A DNA stretch of 64,000 bases, from contig DHIW01000004.1 in the NCBI GenBank assembly GCA_002404015.1, positions 1,575-65,574 on the forward strand, in the 5' to 3' direction. This document shows, piece by piece, positions 48,368 to 55,482 of the stretch. The translations under genes and the position numbers were made by a program. The notes under the pieces are model-generated. The model did not search any database, was not told where the DNA came from, and saw only the letters and a program-made list of their open reading frames with translations. The DNA is from Chloroflexi bacterium UBA4736. Lineage in GTDB: Bacteria > Chloroflexota > Dormibacteria > Dormibacterales > Dormibacteraceae. How positions within the stretch are numbered: the first letter of the stretch is position 1; each line of letters opens with the position of its first letter.

Positions 48368-48598
48368 CTAGCGCTTTCTGGGGATGTAGCCGGCCGCACG
48401 GGCCTCTTCCAGGCTGATTCAACAGCCGGGTTCGCCGTAGTAGCCGCAACAGTTTTTGAGCCTCCTCAACCGCCTCCAGTAGGCCTGTCCCACCAGCCGG
48501 AACCGCTCGGGGAGCGAGTGGTCGCCCGCCCTCAGGTTGCGGAGGAGCCCGCCGAAGCTGGCGTCAGAGAACCGATCGTGGTCGTGGCCAGCGCACAT
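48368..48598 (-). CDS. Small cysteine-rich protein, ORF interrupted by TGA
   Basis: From ATG 48598 (after GTGAGG) there are 59 residues ending NCCGYYGEPGC, then TGA at 48421-48419. The same frame continues without a break for 16 more GC-biased codons (ISLEEARAAGYIPRKR) to a TAG at 48368. The CCG-x-YGEPGC ending alone looks like a complete small Cys protein, so TGA may be the true stop. Readthrough, selenocysteine or a mutated Cys/Trp codon are the alternatives. A GGCC-CGTGC-GGCC hairpin follows the TGA. It begins seven bases after the DUF3465 stop. The product is unrecognised. Confidence 0.55.
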
Positions 48599-48604
48599 CG
48601 AACC

Positions 48605-48997
48605 TCACTCATAGTACGAGCCGCCGTACTCGATCCAGCCCGACTGCGGGCAGCCTGAGGAGGTGTGGGCGTGGGTGCAGTGGACACCCGGGTGCCCGGG
48701 GTCAAGGTAGAGCTGGCCCCGGACCACCACCTGGTCGCCCTGGTGGGCCGGGACCCAGGTCGCCAGGGACACGTTGTGGTCGATCTCCAGGACGTCTCCG
48801 GAGCCGGCCAGGACCACCAGGTGCTCATGGGTGCCGGAGCGCACAGGGTCGGCCTGCAGGACTCCGTCGAAGGTCACCTCGGCGCCCGCCCGGCCACCCT
48901 GGATGTCCGCCCGCAGCGTGGCGTCGTCCGCCATGTCGCGACCGCCGCAGGCGAGCAAAAGGCCGGCCGCGAACAGCAGGACCGGCCAGGGCCTCAC
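48605..48997 (-). CDS. DUF3465-like lipoprotein
   Basis: A 130-residue protein with a lipoprotein signal (PVLLFAAGLLLACGG, Cys at residue 17). The body is a small OB-like domain: HEHLVVLAGSGDVLEIDHNVSLA, GDQVVVRGQLYLDPGHPGVHCTHAHT and GWIEYGGSYYE. This order of motifs is that of DUF3465, of unknown function. It starts at a GTG overlapping the hisA stop. Confidence 0.75.
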   Translation of the reverse strand: MRPWPVLLFAAGLLLACGGRDMADDATLRADIQGGRAGAEVTFDGVLQADPVRSGTHEHLVVLAGSGDVLEIDHNVSLATWVPAHQGDQVVVRGQLYLDPGHPGVHCTHAHTSSGCPQSGWIEYGGSYYE

Positions 48998-49710
48998 GAC
49001 GCGGCCGCCAGCGCCTCCGCCAGCTCGAAGCGACCGGCCAGCAGCGCTTTGCCCAGGATGAGCCCGTCGGCGCCAGTCTCGGCCACCGCCACGACGTCCT
49101 CCAGGCGCCCGATCCCGCCCGAGTAGGTGACCGGATGGCGGGAGGCCCGCAGGACCTCGCCCAGTGTTTCGAGGTCGGGGCCCGCCAGCGTGCCGTCACG
49201 GTCGATGCTGGTCACGATCACGCCCTCCAGCGGCGCCTCCTCCCAGCGGGCCACCATCTGGGTGAGGGACAGCTCGGCGAAGTCGGTCCAGCCGGTCACG
49301 GCGGGCCGGCCGGCGCGGACGTCCAGGGCGGCCAGCACCCGGCCTGGATAGGCATCCGCCGCCTCTCGCAGCAGCTCGGGCTGGCGCACCGCGGTGGTGC
49401 CCATTACGGCGGCGGCGGCACCCGCCGCCAGCCAGCCGGCCACGTCCTCCAGGCTCCGGACGCCGCCCGCCACCTGGACCGCTATACCGGTGCCCGCCAC
49501 CAGGCGGCCGACGAGCTCTCGGTTGGAACCGTCGCCGCGGGCGGCGTCGAGGTCGACCACATGGAGCCGGCTGGCTCCCGCGGCGGCGTAGGCACGGGCG
49601 AGCTCAAGCGGGTCGCCGTAGACAGTCTCCTGCTCGAAGTCGCCTTTCAGAAGCCGGACGCACCGGCCGCCTCGTAGATCGAGCGAAGGGATCAGCAGCA
49701 ATATCCGCAA
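48994..49710 (-). CDS. hisA: Phosphoribosylformimino-AICAR ribotide isomerase (HisA)
   Basis: A TIM barrel of histidine synthesis with about 238 residues. The two catalytic aspartates are in LIPSLDLRGGRCVRL and TSIDRDGTLAGPDL. The phosphate sites are VAGGVRSLEDV and YSGGIGRLEDV. Actinobacterial PriA (HisA plus TrpF) cannot be excluded by eye. The TTG at 49710 is preferred; GTG 49752 gives a longer tail. No other his gene is nearby. Confidence 0.88.
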   Translation of the reverse strand: MRILLLIPSLDLRGGRCVRLLKGDFEQETVYGDPLELARAYAAAGASRLHVVDLDAARGDGSNRELVGRLVAGTGIAVQVAGGVRSLEDVAGWLAAGAAAAVMGTTAVRQPELLREAADAYPGRVLAALDVRAGRPAVTGWTDFAELSLTQMVARWEEAPLEGVIVTSIDRDGTLAGPDLETLGEVLRASRHPVTYSGGIGRLEDVVAVAETGADGLILGKALLAGRFELAEALAAAS

Positions 49711-49769
49711 GAAGTTTGACCAGGAGGCCTGAGGTTTGTTAGCCTGCCCCACGCTTTAGTCCTTTCCAT

Positions 49770-49825
49770 TCGCGGAACGCACATTCCGCGAGCTAGCCGG
49801 GGGTAGCCAGGGGCCGTCAGGCCCC
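49770..49825 (+). promoter_or_regulatory. Three-hairpin leader of the LysM/CHAP gene
   Basis: Three hairpins in 56 bases. TCGCGGAA/TTCCGCGA has a six-base loop (49770-49791). GCTA/TAGC has an eight-base loop (49792-49807). GGGGCC/GGCCCC has a GTCA loop (49810-49825). The last ends four bases before the ATG and contains the only G-rich Shine-Dalgarno candidate. It does not match the c-di-AMP riboswitch I would expect ahead of such wall hydrolases, so I call it only a structured leader. Confidence 0.5.
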
Positions 49826-49829
49826 GACA

Positions 49830-50723
49830 ATGAATATTGGGTTGCGCGTGCTCGCGTGCGCTTTCGCGTGCGCGTTCTCGATGCTGACGATCGGGGTCAC
49901 GACAGGGCTGGCGCCGGCGCCGGAGCTGCGCTCCTCGTACGGGCGTCCGCCGCTGACCCCCGGCCCGGCTCCCGGCGGAGGCGGCTTCGCCTCCCGCCTG
50001 ACCGTTTCGCCGCTGCGCGCCGGCGGCCTGGGCGGTGACGGCGAGACGGTCCCGGCCGTGCGCCGGTACCAGGTCCAGGCCGGCGACACGCTGGACGCCA
50101 TATCAGCTCGGATGCGCGTGCGCCCCGATACGCTTCGCTGGGCCAACCCCGCTCTGCAGAACAACGACCCCCAGGTCGGCCAGCTGCTCGTGGTGCCGCC
50201 GGTGGACGGCGTCATCCACGTCGTGGCACCCGGCGAGACGCCGAACACCCTGGTCGGCAGCTACGGGGTGAAGCTGGGTGACGTCCTGGATTCCAACGGC
50301 CTTCGCTCCGTCTCCCAGATCCAGACCGGGATGCGGCTGCTGATCCCAGGCGGCAAGCCGCCGGCGGTGGCGCCGATGGCGGGCGGCGGGACGATCAGCT
50401 ACAGGGCGTCCGACTTCGACGGCTTCCCCTGGGGCTGGTGCACCTGGTACGTCGCCCAGCGCCGCGACATCCCCTGGGGCGGCGATGCCTGGACCTGGTT
50501 CGGCAGTGCCAAGGCGGCCGGCTTGCAGACCGGCAAGACGCCCAAGCAGGGCGCGATCATGGTGACCTGGGAGAGCTACTGGTACGGCCACGTGGCATAC
50601 GTCGAGAGCGTGAACCCTGACGGCTCCTGGGTCGTGTCAGAGATGAACTACAAGCAGTGGGGCGCGGTCGACATGCGAACGATCAAACCCGGCTCAGTCC
50701 CTCTCATAGGATTCGTCTACTAG
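49830..50723 (+). CDS. Secreted LysM and CHAP-domain cell-wall protein
   Basis: A 297-residue protein with a signal peptide (LRVLACAFACAFSMLTIGVTTG), a Pro/Gly-rich region to about residue 75, and two LysM repeats (RYQVQAGDTLDAISARMRVRPDTLRWAN; HVVAPGETPNTLVGSYGVKLGDVLDSNG). The C-terminal CHAP-like domain (FPWGWCTWYVAQRRDIPWGGDA, HVAYVESVNPDGSWVVSEMNY) carries the catalytic Cys and His. It is probably a peptidoglycan amidase or endopeptidase outside the membrane. Repeat copy F follows it. Confidence 0.87.
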   Translation: MNIGLRVLACAFACAFSMLTIGVTTGLAPAPELRSSYGRPPLTPGPAPGGGGFASRLTVSPLRAGGLGGDGETVPAVRRYQVQAGDTLDAISARMRVRPDTLRWANPALQNNDPQVGQLLVVPPVDGVIHVVAPGETPNTLVGSYGVKLGDVLDSNGLRSVSQIQTGMRLLIPGGKPPAVAPMAGGGTISYRASDFDGFPWGWCTWYVAQRRDIPWGGDAWTWFGSAKAAGLQTGKTPKQGAIMVTWESYWYGHVAYVESVNPDGSWVVSEMNYKQWGAVDMRTIKPGSVPLIGFVY

Positions 50724-50739
50724 AAACCAGCCCCGCCGT

Positions 50740-50851
50740 AAGGGCCGGCTCCGCCGGCCCGTATGAGTCCCGAATTCCAATCGCGCGCCAGGCGTGTAAG
50801 TCCTCCTTAGGGAGGTAGGGTCCGGGGGAGGAACCGCAGGTTCTTCCCCCG
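50740..50851 (+). repeat. Dispersed three-stem repeat, copy F
   Basis: A full copy close to copies A and B. Stem 1 is GGGCCGGC-TCC-GCCGGCCC (50742-50760), stem 2 is CCTCC/GGAGG (50802-50815), and stem 3 is GGGGGAGGAACC/GGTTCTTCCCCC (50824-50850). It fills the gap between the convergent LysM/CHAP and YajQ genes; the YajQ stop codon is just outside its right end. Confidence 0.9.
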
Positions 50852-50854
50852 TCG

Positions 50855-51349
50855 TTATCTGTAGTTGGTGAACTGGATCGGGACTGGGATTGACTCGTCG
50901 TCTCGGAGGGCGACTATGACTTTCTGGAGGTCGTCCTTCGACTTGGCGCTGACTCGGAGCTGGTCGCCCTGGATTCGCACCTGGACCTTCGGCGACGCCT
51001 CGCGAGCTCGCTTCTGGAGCGTCTTGGCCAGCTCGTCAGAGATCCCGGCGTTGAGCTTGACCTCGATCTGGCCCCGGCCCCGTCCGATCGTCTTCGGCTC
51101 GCCGGCCTGGAAGAGCTTCGCGGACAGCCCGCGGCGGGCCGCCTTCTCCACCAGCACCTGGTAGGCGGCCCGGGCCCGGTCCTCGCTCGACGCCTCGACC
51201 ACGATCTCGGCGCCCTTCTGCTCGAGGGAGGGCTCTGTTCCCTTGAAGTCGAAGCGGGTCGTGACCTCGCGGCGAGCCTGGTCCAGCGCGTTGGTCAGCT
51301 CGGCGTGGTCGTACTCCGAGACGACGTCGAAGGAGAAGTCCTGGGCCAA
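50855..51349 (-). CDS. yajQ: YajQ family nucleotide-binding protein
   Basis: A 164-residue protein with the complete YajQ pattern: QDFSFDVVSEYDHAELTNALDQARREVTTRFDFKGT at the N-terminus and a tandem ferredoxin-like fold (LRVSAKSKDDLQKVIVALR), ending IPVPIQFTNYR. Homologues bind cyclic di-GMP or nucleotides, including RNA; the ligand here is not shown. It overlaps nothing and is followed by repeat copy F. Confidence 0.93.
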   Translation of the reverse strand: MAQDFSFDVVSEYDHAELTNALDQARREVTTRFDFKGTEPSLEQKGAEIVVEASSEDRARAAYQVLVEKAARRGLSAKLFQAGEPKTIGRGRGQIEVKLNAGISDELAKTLQKRAREASPKVQVRIQGDQLRVSAKSKDDLQKVIVALRDDESIPVPIQFTNYR

Positions 51350-51354
51350 CCTGC

Positions 51355-51738
51355 TCAGGACACGAAGTGGAAGATCTGGTTGAGGCCGATCCCGACGACG
51401 ACCAGCGCCAGGATCACGGCCACGGCGGCTGTGCCGCCGAGGAGGACCGCGATCCCGATCTGCGACTCGTCGATCGGCTCCATGTTGGCCTCCAGCTCCT
51501 CTTTGGGCCGGGGCACGTGGAGGTCGTCGACGCCCGCGGCGAGGGCCCGACTCTGCAGCTCCTCGAGGCTCTGCTGGCCGCCGGTCGGCACCGGGCGGCC
51601 CTCAAGCCGCTTCAGCGCCTCGCGCAGGTTGTCCTGGGTCGCGCCCAGCTCAGCCACCACCATGTCGAGGGTGCGGGATGCGGAAGGGGTCGGATGCTCG
51701 CGCCTGAGGTCGTCGATGATCTCGTAGAGAGTTGGCAT
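51355..51738 (-). CDS. Tail-anchored small protein
   Basis: A 127-residue protein, helical in the N-terminal part (MPTLYEIIDDLRREHPTPSASRTLDMVVAELGATQDNLREALKRLEG), with a C-terminal membrane helix (IGIAVLLGGTAAVAVILALVVVGIGL). The ATG at 51738 is chosen over ATG/GTG starts that read through the ilvE promoter. Unknown function. It is directly upstream of yajQ. Confidence 0.6.
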   Translation of the reverse strand: MPTLYEIIDDLRREHPTPSASRTLDMVVAELGATQDNLREALKRLEGRPVPTGGQQSLEELQSRALAAGVDDLHVPRPKEELEANMEPIDESQIGIAVLLGGTAAVAVILALVVVGIGLNQIFHFVS

Positions 51739-51803
51739 CTTCCACAGGAAAGATATCCGACCCTGACTCCGCTCGGCTACCAGGGGCCCCCCACCGCCAC
51801 GCG

Positions 51804-51809
51804 TACAAT
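51804..51809 (+). promoter_or_regulatory. Candidate -10 box of ilvE, leaderless
   Basis: TACAAT ends eight bases before the ilvE ATG at 51818. No Shine-Dalgarno is present, so the transcript would start at the start codon. The -35 side is weak. Confidence 0.4.
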
Positions 51810-51817
51810 CGGGCTGA

Positions 51818-52783
51818 ATGAGCGTCGAGACCGACTTCAAATCGCGGATTCAGGCCCGGCCCGAGCACCCCAACACATGGGTCTTCTACGACGGCGAGTT
51901 CGTCCGCTACCACGACGTCAAGCTCGGCCTCATGACCCACGCCCTGCACTACGGGACTGGCTGCTTCGAGGGTATCCGCGGGTACTGGAACGCCCAGAGG
52001 GAGCAGCTCTTCCTGCTCCAGGCGCAGGCCCACTTCGACCGCCTCCGGAACTCGGGGAAGATCCTGCGCATGGAGCTTCCCTACTCGACCGAGGAGCTAA
52101 TCGAGATCACGCTCGAGGTCCTGCGCCGCAACGATCACAGGGGCGACACGTATGTGCGCCCGCTCCTGTACAAGTCGATCGAGCAGATCGGGGTCCAGCT
52201 GCACGGCCTTCCTGAGAGCTTCCTGGTATACACGGCGCCATTTGGCAAGTACGTCGAGATCGACGGCGGGATCCGCTGCATGGTCTCGAGCTGGCGGCGG
52301 GTCACCGACTCCTCGGTGCCGGCCCGCGCCAAGATCACAGGCTCCTACGTCAACTCCGCCCTGGCCAAGTCGGAGGCGATCGAAGCCGGCTACGACGAGG
52401 CCATCGTCCTCACCCATGAGGGCCACGTCTCCGAGGGCTCGGCCGAGAACCTGTTCATGATCAAGAACGGCAAAGCGTACACCCCGCCCGTGACCGACGA
52501 CATCCTGGAGGGCGTGACCCGCAACCTGATCATCGGCCTGATCCAGGATGAGCTGGGGATGCCGGTGTTCGAGCGCAGCATCGACCGGACGGAGCTCTAC
52601 ACCTGCGACGAGCTCCTGCTCTGCGGCACCGGCGCCCAGATCTCCCCGGTGGTCGAGGTCGACCGTCGCACAGTCGGCGACGGCAAGGTCGGCGAGGTCA
52701 GCCAGGAGCTTCAGTCGCTCTACTTCGGGGCCGTCCGCGGCGACAACCCCAAGTACAAGGACTGGTCGATACCGGTCTTTTGA
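51818..52783 (+). CDS. ilvE: Branched-chain amino acid aminotransferase
   Basis: A 321-residue fold-type IV PLP enzyme. HALHYGTGCFEGIRGY and RPLLYKSIEQIGVQ are the substrate motifs. The PLP lysine is in ARAKITGSYVNSALAK. EGSAENLFMIKNGKAYTPP and ITRN-like GVTRNLIIGLIQDE close the active site. It transfers nitrogen between branched-chain keto acids and glutamate. ATG 51818. Confidence 0.94.
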   Translation: MSVETDFKSRIQARPEHPNTWVFYDGEFVRYHDVKLGLMTHALHYGTGCFEGIRGYWNAQREQLFLLQAQAHFDRLRNSGKILRMELPYSTEELIEITLEVLRRNDHRGDTYVRPLLYKSIEQIGVQLHGLPESFLVYTAPFGKYVEIDGGIRCMVSSWRRVTDSSVPARAKITGSYVNSALAKSEAIEAGYDEAIVLTHEGHVSEGSAENLFMIKNGKAYTPPVTDDILEGVTRNLIIGLIQDELGMPVFERSIDRTELYTCDELLLCGTGAQISPVVEVDRRTVGDGKVGEVSQELQSLYFGAVRGDNPKYKDWSIPVF

Positions 52784-52830
52784 TTTCCGGCCGAACCTCT
52801 TGTAGCGGCTGAGATCAGCTACCGCCCGGC

Positions 52831-52836
52831 TACACT
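52831..52836 (+). promoter_or_regulatory. Candidate -10 box of the glycerate kinase gene, leaderless
   Basis: TACACT lies eight bases before the GTG at 52845, with no Shine-Dalgarno. Same arrangement as ahead of ilvE, pdxS and phaR. Confidence 0.38.
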
Positions 52837-52844
52837 CACGCGCC

Positions 52845-54017
52845 GTGAGGGTTATCGCGGCGCCCAACCCGTTCAAGGGCTCGCTCGGCTCGCCGGCCGC
52901 CGCCGCGGCGATGGCGGCGGGCATCCGGCGCGCCCTACCCGAAGCGGAGGTGGTCCAGATACCTGTGGCGGACGGCGGAGAGGGCACTGTGGAGGCGTTG
53001 GTCGCCGCCGGCGCCGGTGAGCTCGTGATCGTCACGGTCGAAGGGCCGCTGGGCGACCCGGTCGCGGCCCAGTTCGGGATGATCGAGGGCGGACGGACCG
53101 CGGTGGTCGAGCTGGCCGCCTCCAGCGGCCTGCCCCTGGTTTCAAGCGAAAGGCGGGACCCGCGCGTTACCTCTTCGTACGGGTTCGGGCAGGTGCTCGA
53201 AGCGGCTCGGTCACGCGGAGGCAAGCGCATCATCGCCGGGATCGGCGGGTCGGCGACCAACGACGCGGGGGCCGGGATGGCCCAGGCGCTCGGCTTCCGG
53301 CTGCTCGATGAGGAGGGACGCGAGCTGCCCCGCGGGGGCGCCGCCCTCGCCCGGCTGGCACGCATCGACGCCTCCGCGGTGGACGCCGGCTGGCGCGAGG
53401 TCAAGCTGGACGTGGCCGTGGACGTCACCAATCCCCTGACCGGCCCGGAAGGGGCCACCGCCACCTACGGTCCCCAGAAGGGGGCCACTCCCGACATGGT
53501 GCGCGAGCTCGACGCGGCACTCGCCAACTTCGCCGCCGTCGTAAAGCGCGACCTGGGTCGGGAAGTGGATCAGGTGCCGGGTGCGGGCGCGGCGGGCGGA
53601 GCCGGGGCGGGCCTTATGGCCTTCCTGGACGCCCGGCTGACCCGAGGGGCGGCCCTTGTCGTGGACGCCTCCGGCCTCGACCGCCAGCTGGAGGGCGCGG
53701 CGGCCTTGGTGACCGGTGAGGGCCGGGTGGACTGGCAGAGCGCCTACGGCAAGGGCCCGGTCGAGGTCGCCCGCCGGGCCAGGGACGCCGGCGTCCCCGC
53801 CTACCTGATCGCTGGGAGCCTGGGCGATGGCTGGGAGAAGGTCCTGGACGAGGGTGTGACCAGGGTGTACCCGATCAGCGAGGAGCCGATGCCCCTGGCG
53901 GAGATGGAGCAGCGCGCCGCGGAGCTCCTGGCGGGCGCGGCCGAGCGCCTGTTCCGGGAGCTGGCGTCCTCGGCGATCTCATCGCCCGGACGGCGGTCGG
54001 GCGGGGAACCCGAGTGA
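52845..54017 (+). CDS. Glycerate kinase
   Basis: A 390-residue class II-type glycerate 2-kinase (GlxK/GarK family). APNPFKGSL is the N-terminal motif, PVADGGEGTVEALV the substrate region, GGSATNDAGAGMAQALG the nucleotide loop, and VTGEGRVDWQSAYGKGPVEVARRA the C-terminal motif. It phosphorylates glycerate for entry into glycolysis or serine synthesis. A GTG start; it overlaps the sigma factor gene by four bases. Confidence 0.92.
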   Translation: MRVIAAPNPFKGSLGSPAAAAAMAAGIRRALPEAEVVQIPVADGGEGTVEALVAAGAGELVIVTVEGPLGDPVAAQFGMIEGGRTAVVELAASSGLPLVSSERRDPRVTSSYGFGQVLEAARSRGGKRIIAGIGGSATNDAGAGMAQALGFRLLDEEGRELPRGGAALARLARIDASAVDAGWREVKLDVAVDVTNPLTGPEGATATYGPQKGATPDMVRELDAALANFAAVVKRDLGREVDQVPGAGAAGGAGAGLMAFLDARLTRGAALVVDASGLDRQLEGAAALVTGEGRVDWQSAYGKGPVEVARRARDAGVPAYLIAGSLGDGWEKVLDEGVTRVYPISEEPMPLAEMEQRAAELLAGAAERLFRELASSAISSPGRRSGGEPE

Positions 54018-54799
54018 GCGAGCGACCCGAGCGACCCGAGCGACCCGAGCGACCCGAGCGACCCGAGCGCACCGACGCCGAGCTGGTGGCCGCCTACCGG
54101 GCGGGCGAGGTGGCCGCCTTCGAGGAGCTGCACAGCCGCTACGTAGGCTCGATCTATCGCCTGGTCCACCGCAAGCTGGGCGACCGGCTGCTGGCCGAGG
54201 ACATCGCCCAGGAGACCTTCCTCAAGAGCTTGCGCACGCTGGACAAGGTGGACGAGTCCTTCAACTTCGGGGGCTGGGTGCACACGGTGGCCCGCAACCT
54301 GTGCTTCGACGAGCTGCGGCGCCGCCAGCGCGACCTGCGCGCGGACGAGGGCGAGGACGACGACCTCATGGTCCGCCTGCCCGCGCCCGCTCACCGTTTC
54401 GACCCCGTGATCCAGAGCGAGAACGCCGAGCTCCGGCGCCAGGTCTGGGGGACTGCCCAGAGGCTGCCCGAGAAGTACCGCATGGTGCTAACCCTCCGCG
54501 AGCTCCAGGGTCTCAGCTACCGCCAGATCGGCAAGGTCATGAAGCTCAGCGAGAGCGCCGTCGAGACCCTGCTGTATCGAGCCCGCCTCCGCTTCAAGGA
54601 GGAGTTCATCCAGAGCCAGGGGGGGACCACGATGGACTGCGCCGACGTGCTGCCGCTGCTGGCCCCGTACGTATCCGGCAAGCTGCGCCGCGAGCAGGCC
54701 GACGCGGTGCGCGAGCACCTCGCCACCTGCGTCAGCTGCTCCCGCAAATTGGGCGGTCCGGTCGGCCGCCGAAGAGCCACCGCAGGAGGCGACTCGTGA
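54014..54799 (+). CDS. ECF sigma factor fused to a zinc-finger anti-sigma domain
   Basis: A 261-residue protein. Residues 3-17 are (ERP)x5. Sigma region 2 (AAFEELHSRYVGSIYRLVHRKL, EDIAQETFLKSL) is at about 30-105, and region 4 (LPEKYRMVLTLRELQGLSYRQIGKVMKLSESAVETLLYRARLRFKEEF) is at about 150-200. Residues 207-261 are a zinc-binding anti-sigma domain (MDCADVLPLLAPYVSGKL, HLATCVSC). The two are usually separate proteins. An internal ATG at 54632, preceded by GGGGGGG, could also make the anti-sigma domain alone. It starts at a GTG overlapping the glycerate kinase stop. Confidence 0.87.
   Translation: MSERPERPERPERPERPERTDAELVAAYRAGEVAAFEELHSRYVGSIYRLVHRKLGDRLLAEDIAQETFLKSLRTLDKVDESFNFGGWVHTVARNLCFDELRRRQRDLRADEGEDDDLMVRLPAPAHRFDPVIQSENAELRRQVWGTAQRLPEKYRMVLTLRELQGLSYRQIGKVMKLSESAVETLLYRARLRFKEEFIQSQGGTTMDCADVLPLLAPYVSGKLRREQADAVREHLATCVSCSRKLGGPVGRRRATAGGDS
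54020..54064 (+). repeat. In-frame 9-base tandem repeat in the sigma gene
   Basis: Five perfect copies of GAGCGACCC, encoding Glu-Arg-Pro, followed by a sixth altered unit, directly after the start codon. Copy number changes would shift the protein length without breaking frame. Confidence 0.9.
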
Positions 54800-55389
54800 G
54801 GCCGTTAGGATCAGTTGACGTGTCGAAAGTCACCGTGCGGTTCTTCGACGACGAGATGCTGGCCGGAGAGGCGCAGGACCTCGACTTCGACGAGCCGGAC
54901 TTCTTGATCCATGTGGACGACCTGGGTGGCCTCGAGAACAACGAGATGGCCTGGGTGCCCCTGTCCGCCGTCAAGTGGGTCGAGCTGACTCCGACCGAGG
55001 GCCACCAGCCCGAGACCCCGACCCGGAAGGTCGCGATCCGCTTCCTGGACGGCGAGGTGCTGCGCGGGCATGTGGACGGCCAGCTGGCCCGCCATCGCTA
55101 CGGCATCGTCCTCCACCTCCACCCCGAGCAGCCGAACGGGCATTCTCCGCTGCGCCTGCTCGGCATCCCTTTCACGGCCGTGAAGGCGCTGTTCTACCTG
55201 CGCGAGTTCGACGGCCGCCAGGCGGACGAGCAAGGCGCCCCGGCCGACTCGTTCCTGGCCCGCACCACGATGGCCCCGCTCCTCGACGTCCTCGAGGAGA
55301 TGGAGATGCTGGACCGGCTGCACCGGAACGGCGTCCTGTCCGACCAGGAGTTCCAGAGCAAGCGAACCCAGGTCCTCGAGCGCATGTAG
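54796..55389 (+). CDS. Two-domain protein with SHOCT-like C-terminus
   Basis: A 197-residue soluble protein. Two similar beta-rich halves run VTVRFFDDEMLAGEAQDLDFDEPDFLIHVDD and VAIRFLDGEVLRGHVDGQLARHRYGIVLHLHPE, resembling DUF6982. A short C-terminal SHOCT-like helix pair follows (LEEMEMLDRLHRNGVLSDQEFQSKRTQVLERM). It starts at a GTG overlapping the sigma factor stop, so it is probably co-transcribed. Role unknown. Confidence 0.65.
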   Translation: MRPLGSVDVSKVTVRFFDDEMLAGEAQDLDFDEPDFLIHVDDLGGLENNEMAWVPLSAVKWVELTPTEGHQPETPTRKVAIRFLDGEVLRGHVDGQLARHRYGIVLHLHPEQPNGHSPLRLLGIPFTAVKALFYLREFDGRQADEQGAPADSFLARTTMAPLLDVLEEMEMLDRLHRNGVLSDQEFQSKRTQVLERM

Positions 55390-55392
55390 TCT

Positions 55393-55411
55393 CGGCGTGA
55401 ATGTCACGCCG
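55393..55411. promoter_or_regulatory. 19-base palindrome ahead of the oligopeptide ATPase genes
   Basis: CGGCGTGA-ATG-TCACGCCG is a perfect eight-base inverted repeat with a three-base spacer, in the 93-base gap after the SHOCT-like gene. No T-run follows, so a terminator is less likely than an operator, but either is possible. Confidence 0.4.
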
Positions 55412-55482
55412 CCTCCCGCTCGGTCGTCCGTAACAAGCGGAACCTGGCCAGTTCACGGCTGAACGTCTAGGGTTTATCGCTG

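Noticed and set aside
49770..49825. c-di-AMP (ydaO-type) riboswitch ahead of the LysM/CHAP gene
   Set aside because: Expected by gene context, but the leader is only about 75 bases and lacks the conserved core; recorded only as a structured leader.
50740..50851. Dispersed repeats as ordinary rho-independent terminators
   Set aside because: No T-run follows the stems, two copies are in divergent promoter gaps, and there are up to three stems with conserved linkers.
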